Shown here piece after piece: positions 19,601 to 26,027 of a DNA stretch of 64,000 bases (position 1 is its first letter; every line of letters begins with the position of its first letter). The translations under genes were made by a program, and so were the position numbers. The DNA is taken from NCBI RefSeq assembly GCF_009755605.1, contig NZ_WPNZ01000024.1, forward strand, positions 62,001 through 126,000, given 5' to 3'. Below the pieces are notes generated by a model, which had not been told where the DNA came from, searched no databases, and worked only from the letters and a program-made list of their open reading frames with translations. This DNA is from Streptomyces typhae (GTDB lineage Bacteria > Actinomycetota > Actinomycetes > Streptomycetales > Streptomycetaceae).

Positions 19601-22600
19601 CCCGTCCGTGCCCTTCGCCCCGCCGTTCCCGTCCGTGCCGATGGTGTCGTCCGGCGGCACCAGGACGCACAGCGGCCGCACCTGCTCCACGATCTGCCGC
19701 AGCAGCGCGGGCGGATAGGACGGGTCGAGGGGCACGGCGGTCAGATGGAGGCGGGCCAGCGCGAGGAGCGCCACGACGTGCTCGGGCGAGGCCTGGAGGT
19801 ACAGGGCCACGTGCCGGGGGCCGTCGTCGTCCGCGGGCACCGGGTGCTCGTGCCGCAGCGCGGCGGCGAGGGCGGCGGCGTACGCGTCGAGTTCGGCGTA
19901 GGAGTACGTGCGGTCCGCCGAGGCGAGCGCCGGGGCGTCGGGGGTGCGGCGGACCTGGAGGGCGAAGCCTTCGGCGACGGTGGTGAACGCCGGGGGGACG
20001 GCGGGGGCGCGGCCGGGTTCGGGCAGGGCACGGCGGTGGGGCGCCACCAGGTCGGCGAGGGTGGCGTCCCCTCCGGCGGCCAGCAGGTCGAGTGCGCGGC
20101 GGAGAAGCCCGTCCAGCGCGGTCACGTCGGCGGCGTCGAAGTACCGGGCGTCGTACTCCCACAGGCAGTCGACGTCCGTGCCGTGCTCCACCACCGACAG
20201 GGTCAGCGGGCACTTCGCCTCGCTCGGTGTCGGCCACGCGGGCCGTGCCGTGCAGCCGGGCAGGGCGAGAGCGCCGAAGTCGGTGTTCTCCAGGACGAAG
20301 AGGAAGTCGAACGGCGACTGCCCGACGCCCGTGCCCCGGTCGGCGTGGACGTCGGTGAGGACGTGGGCGAGGGCGACGTCCTGCCGGTCGAGGACCGCCT
20401 GCGCGGCGTCGGCGTGCCGCCGCACCTGGGTCCGCAGCCGTTCGTGCGGCGTCAGGCCGAGCGGCAGCAGCAGCGTGTTCGCGAACATGCCGACGCTCGC
20501 TTCGAACTCCTGCACCGGCCGCCCCGCGACAGGCCCCGCGATCCGGGGCGCGGTGCTCCCGGTCACCCCGTACAGGCTCCAGGCGTAGACGCCGAGCAGC
20601 AGCTGGAAGCGGGTGAGGCCGAGGTCGGCGCAGAGCCGGTCGAGGACGGCCCGGCGGTCCGCGTCGAGCGTGGTGCGCAGCAGCCGGCCGGCGGACGCGT
20701 GCCCGGTCGTACGGGTCGGTTCCAAAGGAAGCGGCTCCCGCGCCGACGCGGCGTAGTGCTCGCGCAGTCCGGCCCGCTGGACCTGGTAGGCGTCGTACGT
20801 GAACCACTCGGCCTGCCAGGCCGCGTGGTCGAGGGGGGTGGGGGCCTGCGGTGCGTCCGTGAGCGCGGCCGGGTCCGGGGGCTCAGGCACCCGCGTGTAC
20901 GCGGCGTACGCCGCCGACAGGTCACCGAACAGGACGTTCAGCGACCAGCCGTCGACAGCTATGTGATGCAGGAGCAGCAGGAGTTCGCCGCCGCCGGGGC
21001 GCGGTAGCCAGCACGCGCGCAGGAGCCGGGGATCGGCCAGGTCGAAGGGGGCGGCGAAGAAGTCGTCGACGAAGACGCGGGGGTCGGTGCCGGGTGCCGG
21101 GGGAGCGGTCCACGGGTCGTAGGCCTCGCCCACGAGCTGCCGCAGCCCCGCGGGCGTGGACACGAAGGCGGTGCGCAGCGCCGGATGCCGCGCCACGAGG
21201 GTGCGCAGGGCGTACCGGAGCGCGTCGGTGTCCACGGTGCCGTCCAGGTGGAAGGACATCGGCACGTGGTAGGCGCGGGAGTCGGGCCGCCGCTGCTGGA
21301 ACAGCCACAGCCGCTGCTGCTCGGAGGTGGCCGGGGCGGAGGAGGCCCCGGCGGAGGCGGCCACCGGCGGGTAGGGCGGCCCGTCGCCCGCACGGCCCGC
21401 TTCGGTCGCGGCGGCGAGCGAGGCGAGGTCCCCGCGCAGGATCAGCGCCTGGGGCACGTCGGGGCCCCAGCGCCGCCGGATCTCGAAGCACAGACGCAGT
21501 GCCTTCAGGGAGTCGCCGCCCCTGGCGACCCACCGGTCGCCGAGGCGCAGGTCGGCGGCGTCCAGGATCCGGCCCGCCAGGGCGAGCACCTCACGCTGCC
21601 GGTCGGTGACGGGCGCCGCGTCCTCGTGCCGCGCGGAACCGGAGGCGGCGGTCCACGGTGTGCCGGTCCGGCTCAGGAGGGCCGGCTTGTCGACCTTGCC
21701 GTTGGCGTTGAGAGGTAACTCGGCCACCAGATACGCGCGGTGGGGGCGCATGTACGCGGGCAGGGTCGCGGTCAGGTGCCGGTCGAAGTCGTCGTACGAC
21801 AGCTCCGCTCCGAGGACCAGATAGGCCAGGAGCTCATGGACGCCGTCCGGGTCGTGCCGGGTGCAGACGTAGGCCTGGCGCACTGCCGGGTGGGCCACGA
21901 TCCGGCGTTCCAGCTCACCCGGTTCGATGCGGAAGCCGCGCACCTTGACCTGGCGGTCGGCGCGCTCGACGTACTCCACGCGGCCTTCGGTGTCGACGCG
22001 GACGAGGTCGCCGGTGCGGTAGTGGCGCGTGTGCCCGTCGTCGTCCCGGCCATCGCCCTCGTCGTGCCAGGGAAGTTCGTCGTGCCAGGGGAGCGTGACG
22101 AAGCGCCGAGCGGTCTCCTCGGGCAGATTGCGGTACCCGGCCGCGAGCGCCTCGCCGGACAGATACAGCTCGCCCACCTCGCCGGGAGCGGCGGTACGGG
22201 AGCCGTCGACGACCACGAGCGCCCCGGTGCCCGGCAGCGCGCGCCCGATCGGGATCACGTCGCCGTCCAGGTCGCGGGGGATGGGGTGGCACAGGGCGAA
22301 AGTGGTGGCTTCGGTGGGGCCGTAGACATTGTGGAGACGGGTGGGGCTCTCGGGGTTGTCGCGGAACCAGCGGCGGATCAGGCGGGCGTTGAGCTGCTCG
22401 CCGCCCACCAGGACCTGGCCGATCCCGGAGAAGCAGTGCGGGACCTTGTCGACGATCGCGTTGAACAGCGCCACGGTGATGAACAGGACATCTATCCGCT
22501 GCCGTACGAGTTCGGCCGCGAGGACGTCGGGGGTCTGCACGGTCTCGTCGCGCAGGATCACACAGCGGCCGCCCGTGAGGAGCGGCACCCACACCTCGAA

Positions 22601-23335
22601 GCTGAGGGCGTCGAAAGCGGGGTTGGACAGACAGGCGAAGCGCGCGCCCTCGCTCAGCCGGAGATACCCGGGGCGTGCGAGGCGCAGGATCCCGGCGTCG
22701 CGCACCTCGACGCCCTTGGGGCGACCGGTGCTGCCGGAGGTGTAGAAGATGAAGGAGACGTCGGGGTCGGGGCCGGGGCGCGCGGCCATGGCATCGTTGT
22801 CGCCGAGGCTGTCCCGGAGCAGCGTGTCCACGGCGAGCGGACGCACCCCCGCGGGCAGCGCGCCGAGGGCGTCGTCCGCGGCGAGCGGGCCGAGCGCGTC
22901 GTCGCCCCGCACCACCGCCGTGCAGGCGGCGTCGGTCAGGATGTGGTGCTGCCGCCGGGGCGGGCTCTGGGCGTCGAGCGGAACGACGGTCGCACCCAGA
23001 CGCAGGACGCCGAGCATGGCGCAGACGAGCTGCCACGAGCGGGGCAGACAGACGGCCACGGCCTGCCCCGGACGCAGCCCGTGACGGCGCAAATTGTCGG
23101 CGACCGCCGCGCTCGCCGCGTCGAGTTCGGCGTACGTGAGGGTCCGCGGGCCGTCGACGAGCGCGACGGCCCCGGGGTGGCGGCGGGCCCGCGCGAGCAC
23201 GGCCGCGGCGAGCCCGCCCCGCGGTGCGTACCGCTCCGCCGCCGAGTGCTGCTCTGCCTGCCGGTCCTCGCTGCCGGGTTCCTGGTTCGCGGACACATTC
23301 GCGGACAAAGCTGACTCTTCCACTCGCGGGCTCAT
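13616..23335 (-). CDS. Hybrid NRPS-PKS, A-PCP-C-A-PCP-KS-KR-ACP-TE, without acyltransferase
   Basis: 3239 residues. Order by approximate residue: A (40-570, FYTSGSTGRPKG near 198), carrier (GGDSL, 607), C (650-1080, HHIAVDGWS near 795), A (1110-1690, TSGSTGVPKG near 1331), carrier (GASSL, 1723), KS (1787-2210; Cys in QAACASS, His in EAHGTGT, His in SQIGHLG), a KS-AT-type linker, KR (2650-2850, GGTGGIGG), ACP (GADSL, 2928), thioesterase (AGWSFGAW near 3062, His in DATHYG). No AT domain occurs between KS and KR, so extender units must come from a separate AT. The product should be a two-amino-acid peptide extended once by a ketide and released by the TE. The KR active site reads YAAAG, where YAAAN is usual. 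Codon 540 is TTA. Codes read by eye are DAFTLGVTF and DVQHVAHVV; substrates are not assigned. The start at 23335 lacks a clear ribosome site and is the least certain part. Confidence 0.94.
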   Translation of the reverse strand: MSPRVEESALSANVSANQEPGSEDRQAEQHSAAERYAPRGGLAAAVLARARRHPGAVALVDGPRTLTYAELDAASAAVADNLRRHGLRPGQAVAVCLPRSWQLVCAMLGVLRLGATVVPLDAQSPPRRQHHILTDAACTAVVRGDDALGPLAADDALGALPAGVRPLAVDTLLRDSLGDNDAMAARPGPDPDVSFIFYTSGSTGRPKGVEVRDAGILRLARPGYLRLSEGARFACLSNPAFDALSFEVWVPLLTGGRCVILRDETVQTPDVLAAELVRQRIDVLFITVALFNAIVDKVPHCFSGIGQVLVGGEQLNARLIRRWFRDNPESPTRLHNVYGPTEATTFALCHPIPRDLDGDVIPIGRALPGTGALVVVDGSRTAAPGEVGELYLSGEALAAGYRNLPEETARRFVTLPWHDELPWHDEGDGRDDDGHTRHYRTGDLVRVDTEGRVEYVERADRQVKVRGFRIEPGELERRIVAHPAVRQAYVCTRHDPDGVHELLAYLVLGAELSYDDFDRHLTATLPAYMRPHRAYLVAELPLNANGKVDKPALLSRTGTPWTAASGSARHEDAAPVTDRQREVLALAGRILDAADLRLGDRWVARGGDSLKALRLCFEIRRRWGPDVPQALILRGDLASLAAATEAGRAGDGPPYPPVAASAGASSAPATSEQQRLWLFQQRRPDSRAYHVPMSFHLDGTVDTDALRYALRTLVARHPALRTAFVSTPAGLRQLVGEAYDPWTAPPAPGTDPRVFVDDFFAAPFDLADPRLLRACWLPRPGGGELLLLLHHIAVDGWSLNVLFGDLSAAYAAYTRVPEPPDPAALTDAPQAPTPLDHAAWQAEWFTYDAYQVQRAGLREHYAASAREPLPLEPTRTTGHASAGRLLRTTLDADRRAVLDRLCADLGLTRFQLLLGVYAWSLYGVTGSTAPRIAGPVAGRPVQEFEASVGMFANTLLLPLGLTPHERLRTQVRRHADAAQAVLDRQDVALAHVLTDVHADRGTGVGQSPFDFLFVLENTDFGALALPGCTARPAWPTPSEAKCPLTLSVVEHGTDVDCLWEYDARYFDAADVTALDGLLRRALDLLAAGGDATLADLVAPHRRALPEPGRAPAVPPAFTTVAEGFALQVRRTPDAPALASADRTYSYAELDAYAAALAAALRHEHPVPADDDGPRHVALYLQASPEHVVALLALARLHLTAVPLDPSYPPALLRQIVEQVRPLCVLVPPDDTIGTDGNGGAKGTDGNGGNGGTGADGLDAFAPAGLPRRPVVLPDTAPATGAAAGALPPLSGSHAGPHSGPHSGSHAGPHSGPHAGPHDGLRPLYTLFTSGSTGVPKGVRVPDRTLCNLLQWQRESGGLAAPAVTQQFAMLSFDVSFQEVFGTLCGGGLLHLVRPGLRQDAPALLDRLEADGIERLHLPYVALQVLAEHGVRLGRHPSRLREVVTAGEQLLCTDAIRRWFAGLPGARLFNHYGPTETHVVSALCLEGDPADWPERPAIGRPVAGAWLRVVDDADEAVPPGRPGRLLIGGPMAAPCYLGDPALDAERFVDLPGLGTFYRSGDVARFDADGLLHYLGRDDQQIKVSGHRLELGQVEAALLRHPDIANAVVVRDDTDRLVACVQLRDGAAPHAVTPAVLSRHLAPLLPPYIRIDRFRRLRALPLAPSGKLDRRAALTVPGEELRDPEAVTGPDADAGLSSSEVRLSALFEEVVGLPVGPDERFFDAGASSLDLMRFHLRCTAEPGLRFTVPDLFEHVTVRRLAAFLERTTVPGPVTRGAPEPVPAADEPVAVVGMAVRLPGADDLAAFWDLVCTGARGIEHFDAADGLVGARSQMSGLLSFDPEHFGISRQEARLMDPQQRHLLMSSVQALAHAGVTDPAARRVGLVAGCGENTYFQSLLRDGDPEQVPDSFHMALHHDKDFLTTKVAYHLDLSGPAFTVQAACASSLVAVHVAAGLLRQGDADVMLAGGVLVDTLLTDGYAYRPQHIFSKDGHCRPFSDDADGTVGASGVGVVVLKPLRSARRDGDTVYAVITGSALNNDGAGKIGYSAPSLAGQREVIRTALRRSGRTGADIGYVEAHGTGTRLGDPVEVGALRQAFGLPDAPGADGADRAGDGSADDAGGAGRCALTSVKSQIGHLGAAAGVVGLVRAALAVHHGVIPPTADFHRLNPHLALDAAPFHIPTEASPWPAGRPRVAAVSSFGIGGTNAHLVLEAARAPDEAVPAAQPDPTYCLVLSSSSSAGLRADAARVADYLAARPEAYGRVLRHLQAGRPARRRRAAAVCPDAGAAVAWLRTLAAAEAPGVDTAAPADPTPCTATHRTAAPELADAWLAGRTVVWPPGPAQAPWDFPPPAFHLTEYDFRRAAPAAAGAATEGGTGRPQRLPEADWLHQPHWVRLGRARTPAGPRTPALLVAMAAAPLPPEALRPFAAVYERVVRVGAGPAFARVAEDVYEVDPAEPASLRQLLHALAAAGSSGPSGPTDVDWLHALPLAVAGPVGEDSVDRARWACLDTPAALTQAAADVRDVLRVRPWWLSYRAQPVEGDVLRPESGLLAGAAEVLPQECAVDGRWLDLPSADPGEWAAALAALTAGADASKALPRRLALRKGYWWRQALLPVPTADVLDVPDVLGVPGVPGPSEGTGPGTPDAGTGTYVVLGGTGGIGGALAAWLLARSDCRVVLTSRRPRLPDGLAPWADRVELVEADLATEPLDVILKRIEGCAPRVDGVVHAAGEAGGGLVARRDRAAVRRVTEAKLRGALLVERLVERHRPDFAVYCSSMAAQFGGVGQFDYAAAGGLLDGFARHSSGDTGTTVRLGIGWDIWSEAGMARDALPTDARHQAHLAVGLAVAEGQRLFARALHLGLPHLLVSTTGIERAREFYAAPADTRPPPAPHEAPGRSTDEVAERLDGWVRSLLGVDGLDPDASLYDHGADSLTLLDLIAKVEQHYGVDVELSELSHRVSLNEVRSRLSAAVPEHLVSVEVWQEGTSRDLICLVHPVGGDIQAYRALVSELDPRLTVCLIADPALRRADLPGWSIAERARHYHAALQARFPHGTWRWRLAGWSFGAWVAHAMAAEAEASGRPATRLYLLDPPPPDAARLFRAYDETQFEAVFAHELGQGSGAATGPSAGAATGPSAEAATAYARRLARCCRANVAGMARHELPRLTGTPARVWLAGRPVADLPPPGPVGDQQRAWRAELPRLRSCDVLDATHYGVVSAPQVRAVAAAVNAESLPDAPHEAG
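19385..19468 (-). repeat. In-frame 12-bp tandem repeat, 7 copies, in the second A domain of the NRPS-PKS
   Basis: Seven 12-bp units (about GTGCGGCCCGSY on the plus strand) encode Ser-Gly-Ser-His / Ala-Gly-Pro-His / Ser-Gly-Pro-His tetrapeptides. They lie about 20 residues before the A3 core motif, in a linker that is also rich in Gly/Asn repeats (about 19560-19640). A shorter 24-bp direct repeat occurs in the thioesterase near 13930-13980. Confidence 0.93.
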
Positions 23336-23641
23336 TCGCAGAGGTAACGGAGAATGCGTGCGGGATTTCCCTCAGCAGAGCGGTCGAGTTCTGGAGGATT
23401 CGCATCCATGCACTCTGCACGGGCGAGAAGCGAGTCGCTGACGCGGAGCGCCGGTCACATCAACGGCCTATGCGACCGCCCTTGGCGATCATTGATCAGG
23501 CCGTATGCGTCTGTCAATGGACCCGGGCGGGACGAGCCTGGCATACCTAAATCAGTCATTTAGTAAAATTCCCCTTTTGTGATGCTACGCTCCGTTGCGG
23601 TCACCAATCCCGAGCAACGTGTGCGACGTGTAGAGGTGTGC
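23336..23641. promoter_or_regulatory. Divergent promoter region between the NRPS-PKS and the FAD monooxygenase
   Basis: This 306-base gap holds no convincing gene. Its last 100 bases are far more AT-rich than the surroundings and contain the inverted repeat listed separately at 23547-23563. Both divergent promoters should lie here. I could not fix -10 or -35 elements with confidence. Confidence 0.6.
23547..23563. promoter_or_regulatory. AT-rich perfect inverted repeat, candidate operator
   Basis: CTAAATCAGTCATTTAG has 6-bp arms that pair perfectly around a 5-base spacer. It lies 79 bases before the monooxygenase start and about 210 bases from the NRPS-PKS start. A symmetric A/T-rich site in DNA of about 73% GC suggests a dimeric regulator; which one is unknown. 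Confidence 0.5.
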
Positions 23642-24847
23642 GTGAAGGTCGTCTGCGTCGGAGGCGGGCCCGCGGGCCTGTATCTCTCGATCCTGCTGAA
23701 GCGTCAGGACCCGTCCACCGAGGTCACCGTGTATGAACGCAACCCGGAAGGGTCGACCTACGGGTGGGGCGTGACCTACTGGAGGGGGTTGCTCGACAAG
23801 CTCGGGGAGCACGATCCCGAGTCCGCGCGGGCCGTCGCCGAGCACTCGGTGCGCTGGAGCGACGGCGTCGCACACGTACGGGACGGCGCCCGGGACCTGA
23901 TGACACGTCACCGGGGCGACGAGGGCTTCGGCATCGGCCGCCACCGGCTCCTGGCGATCCTCGCCGCGCGGGCCAGGGAACTCGGCGTGCGCCTGGAGTT
24001 CGCGCAGGAGGCCGCCCCCGGTGAACTGCCCGCCGACGCCGACCTGATCGTCGCGGGCGACGGCCTGCACAGCTCCCTGCGCACCCGCGACGCCGACCAC
24101 TTCGGCACCGAGGTCAGGGCGGGGCGCAACCACTACACCTGGCTCGGCACCACCAAGGTCTTCGACGCCTTCACCTTCTCCTTCGTGCAGACCGGGCACG
24201 GCTGGGTCTGGTGCTACGCGTACGGCTACGGCCCGGAGGGCAGCACCTGCGTCGTCGAGTGCGCCCCCGAGACCTGGGCGGGCCTCGGACTCGACCGCGC
24301 CGACGAGGCGGACGGGCTCGCCCTCCTGGAGAAGCTCTTCGCCGACCTGCTCGACGGGCACCCCCTCATCGGCCGCGCCGACGCCGACGCCCGGCCCCAG
24401 TGGCTGACCTTCCGCACCCTCACCAACCAGCGCTGGTACCGCGACAACGTGGTCCTGCTCGGCGACGCCGCCCACACCACGCACTACTCCATCGGCGCCG
24501 GTACGACCCTCGCCCTGGAGGACGCCATGGCCCTCGCCGGCGCCCTGCGCGAGCACCCGGACCTGCCCGCTGCGCTCGCCGCGTACGAGCGGCGCCGCAA
24601 GTCAGAACTCCTCCCGATCCAGAGCGCCGCCCGCTTCAGCGCCCAGTGGTACGAGCACCTGCCGCGCTACATCGGCCTCCCGCCGCACCGCATGTTCGCC
24701 CTCCTCGGCCAGCGCCACTCGCCCCTGCTGCCACATGTGCCGCCCCGGCTGTACTACGGCATCGACAAGGCCGTCGGCCGCCTCGACGCCCTGCGGCGGC
24801 TCAAACGCTGGCTGGGACCGAAGGTGGCACGCGCCGCCATGTCGTGA
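23642..24847 (+). CDS. FAD-dependent monooxygenase, salicylyl-CoA / 2-aminobenzoyl-CoA hydroxylase-like
   Basis: 401 residues. It begins with a Rossmann FAD site (VVCVGGGPAGLYLSILLK), followed by ERN and YGWGV, a pattern I associate with aryl-CoA flavin hydroxylases. The DG motif (AGDGLHSSLR, near residue 140) and the GD motif (LGDAAHTTHYSIGAG, near 275) are intact, so it should bind FAD and use NAD(P)H and oxygen. The GTG at 23642 is chosen because AGAGG lies 5 bases upstream and the protein then starts directly at the FAD fold; an ATG at 23579 would add 21 unlikely residues. It is divergent from the NRPS-PKS and may hydroxylate an aromatic precursor or carrier-bound intermediate. That link rests only on position. 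Confidence 0.88.
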   Translation: MKVVCVGGGPAGLYLSILLKRQDPSTEVTVYERNPEGSTYGWGVTYWRGLLDKLGEHDPESARAVAEHSVRWSDGVAHVRDGARDLMTRHRGDEGFGIGRHRLLAILAARARELGVRLEFAQEAAPGELPADADLIVAGDGLHSSLRTRDADHFGTEVRAGRNHYTWLGTTKVFDAFTFSFVQTGHGWVWCYAYGYGPEGSTCVVECAPETWAGLGLDRADEADGLALLEKLFADLLDGHPLIGRADADARPQWLTFRTLTNQRWYRDNVVLLGDAAHTTHYSIGAGTTLALEDAMALAGALREHPDLPAALAAYERRRKSELLPIQSAARFSAQWYEHLPRYIGLPPHRMFALLGQRHSPLLPHVPPRLYYGIDKAVGRLDALRRLKRWLGPKVARAAMS

Positions 24848-24864
24848 CGCCGGAGTCGGGGTCG

Positions 24865-25227
24865 ATGTCCGCGGCAGCGGCTCCACCATGGGTGTGGGAC
24901 CGCCCCGAGGACGGGGCGATCTACCGGGAAGCCGTCCGCGAGGCGCCTGGCGGGGACGGTGCGCGGTGCCACGCACGCGACTTCGTGGGACGCGTCCTCA
25001 CCGCCGGATTCGGCGAGTACTACGACTACCAGGACGCTGTCGAACGGCACGCCGTCGCCGCCGAGGACTACGAGGCCGAGGGCCGGGAAGGGGCGCGACG
25101 GCCCGGCAGGCACCTGCTCGTGCGGGTGTGGCTGGTGACCCTGCGCCTGCAAGTGGTGTTCATGCGAAGGCAGTGGCGCAAGTCGCTCCCCGCCGCCCTG
25201 ACCGCGGTGGGGAGCGACTGCGCATGA
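24865..25227 (+). CDS. Small protein of unknown function
   Basis: 120 residues, family not recognised. It has an acidic N-terminal half and a C-terminal segment rich in Leu, Val and Arg (VRVWLVTLRLQVVFMRRQWRK) that could be an amphipathic or membrane-touching helix. The ATG at 24865 has a GGAG about 9 bases upstream. An alternative GTG at 24844 would overlap the monooxygenase stop as GTGA and add 7 residues. Either way it sits directly behind the monooxygenase and should share its transcript. A strong hairpin follows the stop. Confidence 0.65.
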   Translation: MSAAAAPPWVWDRPEDGAIYREAVREAPGGDGARCHARDFVGRVLTAGFGEYYDYQDAVERHAVAAEDYEAEGREGARRPGRHLLVRVWLVTLRLQVVFMRRQWRKSLPAALTAVGSDCA

Positions 25228-25229
25228 CG

Positions 25230-25262
25230 CGGGGCCGCGCGGTCGTGTGCCGCGCGGCCCCG
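25230..25262 (+). terminator. Strong GC hairpin after the monooxygenase operon
   Basis: A perfect 13-bp stem (CGGGGCCGCGCGG / CCGCGCGGCCCCG) with a 7-base loop starts 3 bases after the stop at 25227. It is a likely terminator. Confidence 0.75.
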
Positions 25263-25315
25263 GGCCGGATGCGCCGGCGTGGCCGTCACTCCACGGCCCG
25301 ACGCCCTCGGCGACG

Positions 25316-25381
25316 TGTCACACAGGGTGGTGACACATGCGGTGCTGTCACATGTGGTGGTGACACACGCGGTGGTGTCAC
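25316..25381. repeat. 30-bp tandem repeat (2.2 copies) with internal inverted repeats
   Basis: TGTCAC recurs at 25316, 25346 and 25376, and GTGACA at 25330 and 25360, giving an exact 30-base period. Each unit therefore contains a TGTCAC/GTGACA inverted pair 14 bases apart. The last copy runs through the stop codon of the SRPBCC gene (25378-25380). It lies between convergent genes and could act as a bidirectional terminator or as a protein-binding array. Confidence 0.9.
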
Positions 25382-25842
25382 ACGTCCTCGGGCCGGATCC
25401 GGCCGCGCCAGCTGCCCGTCTCCAGGGACCGGTTCTCGATGAACTCCTTGAAACGCTGCATGTCGCCCTTCACCCGGCGGTCGATGATGCCCATCGTGTC
25501 GGCGGCCTTCTCCGTCATGCCGCCGGGCTCGACGTCCATCACGATCTCCACGCGGGTGTGCGCCGCGTCCAGGGCCTGGAAGCGGACCATGCCCATCTGC
25601 TTGATGTCCCCACTGATCGTGCGCCAGGCGATGCGCTCGTCCGGGAGCTGGTCGACGATCTCGGTGTCGAACTCGCGCCGGACCCCGCCGATCTTCGTCG
25701 TCCAGTGGTTGCGTCGCTCGTCCAGCTGGACGACTTCCTCGACGCCTTCCATGAACTGCGGGAACTCCTCGAACTGCGTCCACTGGTTGTAGGCAGTGCG
25801 AGCGGGAACCTCGACGTCCACAGATTCCGTGACCGTGCTCAT
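25378..25842 (-). CDS. SRPBCC / polyketide cyclase-like small protein
   Basis: 154 residues. The N-terminus (STVTESVDVEVPARTAYNQW) and the following WTQFEEFPQFMEGV are typical of the START-like SRPBCC coenzyme-binding fold, often annotated as polyketide cyclase/dehydrase. These proteins form a hydrophobic ligand cavity; no catalytic residue can be named, and many act as lipid or stress proteins. The start has a clear GGAGG 8 bases upstream. An array of 9-bp repeats lies immediately before the ribosome site (25865-25938). It is not obviously part of a biosynthetic cluster. Confidence 0.85.
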   Translation of the reverse strand: MSTVTESVDVEVPARTAYNQWTQFEEFPQFMEGVEEVVQLDERRNHWTTKIGGVRREFDTEIVDQLPDERIAWRTISGDIKQMGMVRFQALDAAHTRVEIVMDVEPGGMTEKAADTMGIIDRRVKGDMQRFKEFIENRSLETGSWRGRIRPEDV

Positions 25843-25864
25843 CAGCGTGCCTCCAATTGTCTAG

Positions 25865-25938
25865 TGCACCTCGTGCACTTCATGTGCTTCGTGCTTCGTG
25901 CTTCGTGTACTTCGTGTACTTCGTGTACTTCGTGTACG
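25865..25938 (-). repeat. 9-bp tandem repeat array in the 5' leader of the SRPBCC gene
   Basis: About nine units of TGYACTTCG, two of them shortened to 7 bp (TGCTTCG), end 22 bases upstream of the SRPBCC start codon. Being outside any credible gene, the copy number can vary without breaking a protein, so it may alter leader structure or promoter spacing. Confidence 0.9.
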
Positions 25939-26027
25939 AGATGCTTGCTTGCTTACGTCGTGCTGGGGCCCGGGTACCCCGTGTGCGCCGGACAACCGCC
26001 CCGACTTTGTGTTTCCGGCGCCCGGGG

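Noticed and set aside
25316..25381. Possible CRISPR array
   Set aside because: Units are contiguous with no unique spacers, and no cas genes are in the window.
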